Assembly (NCBI RefSeq): GCF_020740535.1
Contig: NZ_CP082362.1
Span: 1,116,001-1,180,000, forward strand
DNA length: 64,000 nt
Reading direction: 5' to 3'
Source: Streptomyces profundus
Lineage (GTDB): Bacteria; Actinomycetota; Actinomycetes; Streptomycetales; Streptomycetaceae
Numbering within the stretch: the first letter of the stretch is position 1; each line of letters begins with the position of its first letter. This document shows, piece after piece, positions 57,928-64,000 of this stretch. The position numbers and the translations under genes were made by a program. Below the pieces are notes generated by a model. That model saw only the letters and a list, made by a program, of their open reading frames with translations. It was not told the origin of the DNA and made no database searches.

Positions 57928-59235
57928 TCAGTTGTCGTCCTCGTCGATCAGGAAGCCACGCATCGGCGACGGCGCCTGCTGCATCGGCTGCGGACCCTGC
58001 GGCCTGACCGGAGCCATGGGCTGGGTCATGGCCGGGGACATCTGCTGCTGACCGCCGTAGGAGGGGGGGCCGCCGGGACCGCCGGGACCACCGTGCGAGC
58101 CATGCCCCACGTGCCCACCGCCGTGCGAGGCCATCTGCTGGTTCCCGCCGAGCGACTGGTGCCCGCCGAGGGTGCCGTTGCCGGGACCGCCCGTCGGCGC
58201 ACCCGCGGAGGCCAACGAGGGCTGCGGGGACGGCGGCAGGGAGGGCGCGGGAGCGGCGGGCGAGCGCGGCGGCGCGAGCGAGTCGTCCGACTGGCTCTCC
58301 AACTGGCGCAGCTGGCTCTCCAGATACGACTTCAACCGGGTGCGGTACTCGCGCTCGAAGCCGCGCAGGTCCTCGACCTTGCGCTCCAGCGTCGCGCGGG
58401 CCGACTCCAACGAGCCCATCGCCACGCGGTGCTTCTCCTGCGCGTCCCGCTCCAGGGCGTCGGCCTTGGCGCGGGCGTCCCGCTCCAGGCCCTCGGCGCG
58501 GCTGCGCGCCTCACCGACGATCTTGTTGGCCTCGGAACGGGCCTCCGCGATCGCCTGGTCGGCGGTCTGCTGCGCCAGCGACAGCACGCGCGCGGCACTC
58601 TCGTTGCCACCGCTCGGCTGGGGCATCTGGCCGGGGCCGCCGTGGCCACCCATCGGACCAGGGCCGCCGGGGCCACCCGGGCCGCCCATCGGGCCGGGAC
58701 CACCGGGACCACCCATCGGACCAGGACCACCCGGGCCGCCGTGACCGCCCATCGGGACCGGGGCGCCCGGGTGTTGCTGCTGCCCGGGACCGCCGGGGCC
58801 GCCCATCGGACCGGGGCCGCCGTGTCCACCCATGGGACCGGGACCGCCGGGACCGCCGGGGCCACCCGGGCCGCCCATCGGGCCGGGACCACCGGGACCA
58901 CCCATCGGACCAGGACCACCCGGGCCCGCCGGCAGTTGCGGTGGGCCGCCCATCTGCTGTTGCTGCTGCGGCTGTTGCGGTCCCGATATGGCCGGCATCG
59001 GCCCGCCGGGGCGCTGCTCCTGCGGCTCGGGTTTCCGCATGTTCTGTTGGTTCTGTGCGGCGGCTCGCGTGGCCGCGGCCAGCTTGGCGCGCAGATCCTC
59101 GTTCTCGCGCAGCAGCCGGGTCAGCTCCGCCTCGACCTCGTCGAGGAAGGCGTCGACCTCGTCCTCGTCGTAGCCTTCTCGCAGACGGACGGTTGTGAAC
59201 TGCTTGTTCCGCACGTCCTCGGGGCTCAGCGGCAT
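57928..59235 (-). CDS. divIVA: DivIVA polar-growth determinant
   Basis: 435 aa. N-terminal MPLSPEDVRNKQFTTVRLRE with a membrane-binding FTTVR loop and short coiled coil; a Pro/Gln/Gly linker (about 70-205) dominated by GGPGPMGG repeats; a long central coiled coil (about 210-315, AEARSEANKIVGEARSRAEG...); and a Gln/Gly/Pro-rich tail ending FLIDEDDN. Localises to hyphal tips and directs apical wall synthesis. Somewhat longer than my memory of the S. coelicolor protein (about 400 aa), the extra length being in the linker. Confidence 0.96.
   Translation of the reverse strand: MPLSPEDVRNKQFTTVRLREGYDEDEVDAFLDEVEAELTRLLRENEDLRAKLAAATRAAAQNQQNMRKPEPQEQRPGGPMPAISGPQQPQQQQQMGGPPQLPAGPGGPGPMGGPGGPGPMGGPGGPGGPGGPGPMGGHGGPGPMGGPGGPGQQQHPGAPVPMGGHGGPGGPGPMGGPGGPGPMGGPGGPGGPGPMGGHGGPGQMPQPSGGNESAARVLSLAQQTADQAIAEARSEANKIVGEARSRAEGLERDARAKADALERDAQEKHRVAMGSLESARATLERKVEDLRGFEREYRTRLKSYLESQLRQLESQSDDSLAPPRSPAAPAPSLPPSPQPSLASAGAPTGGPGNGTLGGHQSLGGNQQMASHGGGHVGHGSHGGPGGPGGPPSYGGQQQMSPAMTQPMAPVRPQGPQPMQQAPSPMRGFLIDEDDN
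58664..58926 (-). repeat. Intragenic duplication in divIVA (74-bp identical copies)
   Basis: 58664-58737 and 58853-58926 are identical over 74 bases and offset by 189 bases (63 codons). Both encode GPGGPGPMGGPGGPGPMGG-type linker. The intervening copies are diverged. Confidence 0.85.
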
Positions 59236-59284
59236 CTCTTCACCTCAGCGTAATTCGTCGGCATATCGGCAAGACCGTACTGGT

Positions 59285-59569
59285 TCACAGGCTGGCCACG
59301 ACGTTGATCAGGATGTAGACGATGATCATCAACACGAAGAAGGACAGATCAAGCGCCACACCCCCGAAGCGCAGTGGAGGGATGACCTTCCGCAGCGTCT
59401 TCAGTGGCGGATCCGTGACAGTGTAGGTGGCTTCCAGGGCGACAATCATGGGCTTGCCGGGGTGCCATGAGCGCGCGAACATCTGCACCCAGTCCATCAC
59501 CAAACGGAAGAGCAGCAACGCCAGGAAGCAGTACAAGGCGATCAACAGCACTTGTTGAACGATGCCCAT
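59285..59569 (-). CDS. YggT-family membrane protein
   Basis: 94 aa with two hydrophobic helices around VMDWVQMFARSWHPGKP and DPPLKTLRKVIPPLRFGGVALDLSFF, the YggT/YlmG signature. Likely helps envelope/division protein assembly. The ATG at 59569 has GGGGAGAGG upstream; an ATG at 59596 precedes that site and is rejected. Encoded between sepF and divIVA. Confidence 0.88.
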   Translation of the reverse strand: MGIVQQVLLIALYCFLALLLFRLVMDWVQMFARSWHPGKPMIVALEATYTVTDPPLKTLRKVIPPLRFGGVALDLSFFVLMIIVYILINVVASL

Positions 59570-59646
59570 CCCGCTGGTACCTCTCCCCTGGTCCATCCCC
59601 GACCGGTCGGCCGGGGCACATCTCTGCTCTTCCGAAGCGCCTGCTG

Positions 59647-60270
59647 TCAGCTCTGGTTGAAGAACCCGCCCTCAGCGATACGGGCCTTGTCCTCCGCCGT
59701 TACATCGACGTTAGCAGGCGACAGGAGGAACACCTTCTGTGTCACCCGCTCGATGCTGCCATGCAGACCGAAGACCAGACCAGCCGCAAAATCGACAAGT
59801 CGCTTCGCGTCGGTGTCGTCCATCTCGGTCAGGTTCATGATCACCGGGGTACCCTCGCGGAAGTGTTCCCCGATGGTACGGGCCTCGTTGTAGGTCCTGG
59901 GGTGGAGTGTCGTGATCCGGTACGGCTCCCGCTCGGACACGACCTTGGGCATGATCACCGGCGCGCTCTTCTCCACGTTCTGGCGTTCTGGTGTGATGGA
60001 AGACACGGGAGCGATCCTCCCGGGCCGTCTGCTGTCCGTCAGCACGGGGGCGGGTGTTGGCTCCGTCTCCCGTTGCGCCGGGGGGTGCATCACCCGCGCC
60101 GGCTCCTCCGCGCGCTCCCTGGCGGGTGGTTCGTGCGTCGGTTGACGCCGATTCCGCTCCGGCTCCGGCTCGGGTTCGAACTCGTCATCGGGGCCGTACC
60201 CCGGTCGGTCGTAGCCGTCGTCCTCCACGAGGCCGAGGTAGACCGCCATCTTGCGCATCGCGCCAGCCAT
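59647..60270 (-). CDS. sepF: Cell division protein SepF
   Basis: 207 aa. N-terminal amphipathic membrane-targeting helix ([14 protein letters not shown]), an acidic Pro/Glu-rich linker (about 18-105), and the SepF domain ([30 protein letters not shown]... [16 protein letters not shown]). Tethers FtsZ to the membrane in actinobacteria lacking FtsA. Confidence 0.94.
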   Translation of the reverse strand: MAGAMRKMAVYLGLVEDDGYDRPGYGPDDEFEPEPEPERNRRQPTHEPPARERAEEPARVMHPPAQRETEPTPAPVLTDSRRPGRIAPVSSITPERQNVEKSAPVIMPKVVSEREPYRITTLHPRTYNEARTIGEHFREGTPVIMNLTEMDDTDAKRLVDFAAGLVFGLHGSIERVTQKVFLLSPANVDVTAEDKARIAEGGFFNQS

Positions 60271-60400
60271 CGCTGCGTCCTCCGCTCTGTGGTGGATCGG
60301 CTTCGGCCAACTGGGCCGGGGAGATCCACATTAATCCGCAATCCGCCCGAATTGATCGGGAATGACCATATTTTCGACTCTGGCCGCTCGTTTGGCGACG

Positions 60401-61132
60401 TTACCCGAGGGTGGGTCGCACACCGAGCACCGCGCTCCCGACGCGTACGTGTGTCGCCCCCGCGCCGATCGCCTCCTCCAGATCGGCGCTCATACCGGCA
60501 GAGACCATGGTGGCAGCAGGAGCGGTCACGCGCAGGTCCCTGGAGATTTCTATCAGCCGAGCAAAGGCCGCCGACGGGGAGTTGGCGTAGGGACCGCTCA
60601 GCGGAGCCACCGTCATCAGGCCGGCGAGACGCAGCCCCGGCGCCTCCGCGACGGCCGCCGCCAGCTCGCCGACCCCCTCGGGGGCGGCGCCCCCGCGGCC
60701 CTCGCCCCATCCGGAGTCCTTTTCCAAAGCCACCTGAATCAGACAGTTCAGCGAGGGGCGGGAGCGTCGGCGCACCGCTGCCGAGAGGGCGTCGACCAGC
60801 TTTATCCGGTCCACGGAATGCACATAATCCGCATACTCGACGACCGAACGCGTCTTATTTGTCTGCAACTGCCCCACAAAGTGCCATCGCAGCGTCAGAT
60901 CCGCGCAGGCGGCTGCTTTTTCCGCGGCCTCCTGGTCGCGGTTCTCGGCGAATTCCCGCACCCCGAGACCGGCCAGCAACCTGACGTCCTCGGCCGGATA
61001 GGTCTTGCTCACCACCACCAGGGTCACCTCGGACCGCGCGCGCCCCGCAGCCGCACACGCACGAGTGACGCGCTGCTCCACACGGGCGAGATTGGTGGCC
61101 AACTCGGCCTCGCGCGCCCCCGAATCCGTCAT
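60401..61132 (-). CDS. YggS-type PLP homeostasis protein
   Basis: 243 aa alanine-racemase-like barrel. PLP Lys in VVVSKTYP; FAENRDQEAAEKA; WHFVGQLQTNK; and C-terminal SAGMSADLEEAI...THVRVGSAVLG. Binds PLP and controls its free pool. The ATG overlaps the pgeF stop (ATGA), so co-translated. Confidence 0.94.
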   Translation of the reverse strand: MTDSGAREAELATNLARVEQRVTRACAAAGRARSEVTLVVVSKTYPAEDVRLLAGLGVREFAENRDQEAAEKAAACADLTLRWHFVGQLQTNKTRSVVEYADYVHSVDRIKLVDALSAAVRRRSRPSLNCLIQVALEKDSGWGEGRGGAAPEGVGELAAAVAEAPGLRLAGLMTVAPLSGPYANSPSAAFARLIEISRDLRVTAPAATMVSAGMSADLEEAIGAGATHVRVGSAVLGVRPTLG

Positions 61133-61860
61133 CGCGCCACCCACACATAGCTGGCCTGCCGTCCGGTGGTTGACGCGCGGCGGTAGGAGAAGTGGTCGGC
61201 GGACTCCCGGGTGCAGACCGGGGAGAAGGCGATATCGGTGACGCCCTCGTCCGCCAGCTGCCGGCCGACCCCCGCCGGGATGTCGATGGCCGGGGTGTTC
61301 CAGCTCGTGGTGGCGCCACTGCCGGGGGCGGTCTCCTCGGCCAGGCGCCGCAGTTCGTCGGGGACCTCGTAGCACCGCCCGCAGATGGCCGGGCCGGTGC
61401 GGGCCACGATGCACTCGGGGCGCGCGCCCAGCGCGCGCATCGCCTTGACCGTCGCCGGGACGACGCCGGCCAGCAGCCCGGGCCGCCCGGCGTGCGCAGC
61501 GCCGGCGACGCCGGCGACCGGATCGGCGAGCAGCACGGGGGTGCAGTCCGCCGTCAACACGGCGAGCGCCACCCCACGGCTGGCGGTGACCAGGGCGTCG
61601 ACCTCGGGCAGCGGCCCCCCGGGGGCGAGCTCGTCGGCGAGGGCGACCTCGCCCCCGTGGACCTGCCGCATCCAGCGCACATCGGCCGGGACGAGGCCCA
61701 GGGCGTGGGCGGCGCGCTCCCGGTTGGCGGCGACCGCCGCCGGGTCGTCCCCCACCGCGTCGCCCAGGTTCGCGGTGGCATACGGAGCGGCGCTCACTCC
61801 GCCTCGAAGATCGGTGAAGGCGTAGTGCGCGCCGCTCGCGGTGCTCTGTCGGGTTATCAC
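61129..61860 (-). CDS. pgeF: PgeF/YlmD-family purine nucleoside phosphorylase (LACC1-like)
   Basis: 243 aa. Active-site His/Cys: [32 protein letters not shown] and CGRCYEVP. Family members cleave purine nucleosides and repair peptidoglycan-precursor errors (UDP-MurNAc-Ser). GTG overlaps the ftsZ stop (GTGA). Confidence 0.9.
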   Translation of the reverse strand: MITRQSTASGAHYAFTDLRGGVSAAPYATANLGDAVGDDPAAVAANRERAAHALGLVPADVRWMRQVHGGEVALADELAPGGPLPEVDALVTASRGVALAVLTADCTPVLLADPVAGVAGAAHAGRPGLLAGVVPATVKAMRALGARPECIVARTGPAICGRCYEVPDELRRLAEETAPGSGATTSWNTPAIDIPAGVGRQLADEGVTDIAFSPVCTRESADHFSYRRASTTGRQASYVWVAR

Positions 61861-63101
61861 TTCAGGAAGTCGGGCACATCGAGTTCTTCGACCTGACCAC
61901 CCTCGTAGGGGCGGGCCGAGGGAACCTGCGGAGGGGTCTTCGCCTGGTCACGGGAGGACTCGGCGGACGAGTCGTGCCCCGCGTCGCTCTCCCGGTCGGA
62001 CAGCGAGGCGGGCTCCCGGCCCGAGAGGGTGCCCAGGCTGCCGAACGAGGGGCGCTCCGGCTCCGGCTCGGCCGCGCGCTCGGCGCCGAGCCCGGCGGAC
62101 TCCTCCTTGCCGCCATAGGCACCGAGCCCCTTGTCCCGGTTGCGGGAGGGCGGCTGGCCACCGTCGAAGCCCGCGGCGATCACGGTGACCCGCACCTCGT
62201 CGCCCAGCGCGTCGTCGATGACGGCACCGAAGATGATGTTGGCCTCGGGGTGCGCCGCCTCGCTGACCAGCTGGGCCGCCTCGTTGATCTCGAAGAGGCC
62301 GAGGTCGGAGCCGCCGGAGATGGAGAGCAGCACGCCCCTGGCACCGTCGATGGACGCCTCCAGCAGCGGGGAGGAGATCGCCATCTCGGCCGCCGCCACC
62401 GCCCGGTCGTCCCCGCGTGCGGAGCCGATGCCCATCAGCGCCGAACCCGCCTCGGACATCACGGACTTGACGTCGGCGAAGTCGAGGTTGATCAGGCCCG
62501 GGGTGGTGATCAGGTCCGTGATGCCCTGCACACCGGAGAGCAGCACCTGGTCCGCCGACTTGAAGGCGTCGAGGACGCTCACCTGGCGGTCGGAGATCGA
62601 CAGCAGACGGTCGTTGGGGATGACGATCAGGGTGTCGACCTCGTCGCGGAGGCTGGCGATGCCGTCCTCCGCCTGGTTGGCACGGCGGCGGCCCTCGAAG
62701 GTGAACGGGCGGGTGACGACGCCGATGGTCAGCGCGCCAAGCGAGCGCGCGATGTTCGCCACGACCGGGGCGCCCCCCGTGCCCGTGCCGCCGCCCTCGC
62801 CCGCGGTGACGAAGACCATGTCGGCCCCCTTGAGGACCTCCTCGATCTCCTCGCGGTGGTCCTCGGCAGCCTTGCGTCCCACCTCGGGGTTGGCGCCGGC
62901 GCCCAACCCCCTGGTCAGTTCGCGCCCGACGTCCAGCTTGACGTCGGCGTCGCTCATCAGCAGCGCCTGAGCATCGGTGTTGATCGCGATGAACTCGACG
63001 CCCTTGAGACCGACCTCGATCATCCGGTTGATGGCGTTGACGCCACCGCCGCCGATACCGACGACCTTGATGACTGCGAGGTAGTTCTGCGGTGCTGCCA
63101 C
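61857..63101 (-). CDS. ftsZ: Cell division GTPase FtsZ
   Basis: 414 aa. [17 protein letters not shown], tubulin signature GGGTGTGG (about 104-111), the T7 catalytic [13 protein letters not shown], an acidic/Ser linker and the C-terminal peptide ELDVPDFLK that binds SepF/FtsW-type partners. The GTG at 63101 has GAGAGG at eight bases; the upstream frame is not used. Preceded by a 282-base regulated promoter region. Confidence 0.97.
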   Translation of the reverse strand: MAAPQNYLAVIKVVGIGGGGVNAINRMIEVGLKGVEFIAINTDAQALLMSDADVKLDVGRELTRGLGAGANPEVGRKAAEDHREEIEEVLKGADMVFVTAGEGGGTGTGGAPVVANIARSLGALTIGVVTRPFTFEGRRRANQAEDGIASLRDEVDTLIVIPNDRLLSISDRQVSVLDAFKSADQVLLSGVQGITDLITTPGLINLDFADVKSVMSEAGSALMGIGSARGDDRAVAAAEMAISSPLLEASIDGARGVLLSISGGSDLGLFEINEAAQLVSEAAHPEANIIFGAVIDDALGDEVRVTVIAAGFDGGQPPSRNRDKGLGAYGGKEESAGLGAERAAEPEPERPSFGSLGTLSGREPASLSDRESDAGHDSSAESSRDQAKTPPQVPSARPYEGGQVEELDVPDFLK

Positions 63102-63383
63102 GTCGAAGGCCTCTCGCCTCGATTTACGTGTCGCCGCTCCGCGTGAAGCCGCAGCGCGCCGACTGATGCCGATGGGACGGATGGATAAGCCGCCCCGAAC
63201 CCTATCGCTCAAGTTTAGGGTTACCTGTGCCTGTCGTTCCTTGGATTCCTAGGAACGGACACTAAGTCGATAAGTGGTGCGCGTTCAACGAACACGCCGA
63301 ACCTCCTGTTTTTCTTTTCACCCTATGTGATCACGCTCCGGGTCAGTCAACCAGGGTGTGGCCTGCGCCGATGTGGCACCCGG
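63102..63383 (-). promoter_or_regulatory. ftsZ promoter/regulatory region
   Basis: On the minus strand TAAACT (63217-63212) is a -10 inside a dyad AACCCTA-N11-TAGGGTT (63198-63222). A second dyad CGTTCCT-N9-AGGAACG lies at 63235-63257. GACAC (63258-63262) fits a WhiA core. GTGATCAC (63327-63334) resembles a BldD half-site pair. Several developmental inputs are known for ftsZ in Streptomyces, but assignments here are by motif. Confidence 0.5.
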
Positions 63384-64000
63384 TCAACCACCCGCCACAG
63401 CGGGCACGCTGGGGGCCTGGACGTCGAAGTGTCGGGCGTCGCCCGCCACGTTGAGGACCGTCTCCAGCGCCGCCGCCTTGGCCTCGGAGTCCTCCGCGCT
63501 CCCCCACCGCACGGTGCGGTCGCCGGACAACTCCAGGGTGATGGAGTCGTAGGAGGCGACCCGCAGGACCTCCAGATCGGAGCGGACCGACTCGGGCAAC
63601 GCGGGCAGCACCGAGGCCGCCTCGGCCCTGACCCGGTCCTCCCCGAACCGACGCCAGCTCGGACTGTCCGCCACCTCCAGCTCCAGCAGGGGCACTCCGG
63701 AGAGCGCCTCGGCGCTCTCGGCGAACGCGACGCCGTCGTCGTCCACTTCGGCGAAGCCGTCCGCCGTCGGCTGTTGGAGGACGGGCTCGCGCTCGACCAC
63801 CTTGAGCGAGACGCCGTCCGGCCAGGCCCGCACCACCCGCACCGTGTCCAGCCTGGGCAGGGCGGCCAGCAGCCGCTCGCTGACGGCCCCCTTGTCCAGC
63901 GAGGCCATCGGGGAGCCGACCGGGACCGCGGCGGCGGTGAGGATCTGCTCCTCCGTCAACTCCCGTGGGCCCTCCGTCCAGTTCACCGAGACCCGATCGA
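63384..64000 (-). CDS. ftsQ: Cell division protein FtsQ (5' part cut by window edge)
   Basis: Open from the right edge; the visible 205 residues hold the POTRA-like region (VSVNWTEGPRELTEEQILTAAAVPVGSPMASLDKGAVSERLLAALPRLDTVRVVRAWPDGVSLKVVEREP) and the FtsQ C-terminal domain. The membrane helix and N-terminus are beyond the window. Bridges FtsL/FtsB in the divisome. Confidence 0.93.
   Translation of the reverse strand, partial: DRVSVNWTEGPRELTEEQILTAAAVPVGSPMASLDKGAVSERLLAALPRLDTVRVVRAWPDGVSLKVVEREPVLQQPTADGFAEVDDDGVAFAESAEALSGVPLLELEVADSPSWRRFGEDRVRAEAASVLPALPESVRSDLEVLRVASYDSITLELSGDRTVRWGSAEDSEAKAAALETVLNVAGDARHFDVQAPSVPAVAGG

Noticed and set aside
58640..58935. CRISPR-like regular repeats
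   Set aside because: They are in-frame GPM repeats of the divIVA linker; units are unequal and have no unique spacers.
63272..63310. Micro-ORF (about 24 codons) after GGAGG in the ftsZ leader
   Set aside because: A GTG follows the GGAGG, but no conservation can be judged and the region is better explained as a promoter.

Overview
The window is chromosomal DNA from a high-GC actinomycete, almost certainly Streptomyces or a very close relative. The signs are strong G/C bias at third codon positions, frequent GTG starts, 4-base GTGA/ATGA stop-start overlaps, many start codons sitting 6-8 bases after a -10 hexamer (leaderless mRNAs), and a gene order that, from memory, follows the conserved S. 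coelicolor trp-his-dnaE-ileS-divIVA-ftsZ segment. No rRNA, tRNA, transposase, integrase or CRISPR array was seen. Both edges cut a gene: a DUF1266-type gene on the left and ftsQ on the right.

Layout. 0-7.65 kb: tryptophan genes on the minus strand (hisI-trpE-two small membrane proteins, then trpC-trpM-trpB-trpA) ending in a strong terminator. 7.75-27.86 kb: a mixed accessory block that separates hisI from the rest of the his genes. It holds a TIGR03085 protein, an imine-reductase-like enzyme, an AfsR/SARP-type regulator coupled to a NUDIX protein, a membrane-spanning PstS-like protein, a GntR regulator with its apparent target gene, a sugar ABC importer, a LysR regulator divergent from a three-gene succinate dehydrogenase operon, and a divergent NmrA/AraC pair. 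27.9-33.6 kb: hisD-C-B-(52-aa membrane protein)-H-A(priA)-ridA-F, a tightly overlapping operon. 33.7-41 kb: LON-domain protein, YbaK, DUF2567, an ABC exporter, a NYN-domain protein, and an ECF sigma factor with a membrane partner. 41.2-53.7 kb: dnaE, membrane and DsbA-like proteins, a Ser/Thr kinase, a hydrolase, MscS, a Na+/H+ antiporter, rluD and lspA. 53.7-64 kb: a DksA/TraR protein, ileS behind a translational T-box, then divIVA-yggT-sepF-yggS-pgeF-ftsZ-ftsQ on the minus strand.

How it works together. The trp and his genes are interlocked. No trpF is present in the window, which fits the dual-function PriA isomerase encoded in the his operon. The right-hand third is the polar-growth and division cluster: DivIVA, SepF and FtsZ, with a regulated ftsZ promoter region. 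The most distinctive local signals are paired CCCTAGGG operators inside a near-consensus promoter that faces an uncharacterised Cys-motif protein next to a GntR repressor; a complete T-box with a 7-bp Shine-Dalgarno sequestrator before ileS; a 30-bp perfect palindrome carrying the stop codons of two convergent genes; a hairpin terminator between the sugar-binding protein gene and its permeases; and a substrate-binding domain joined through the membrane to a second domain.
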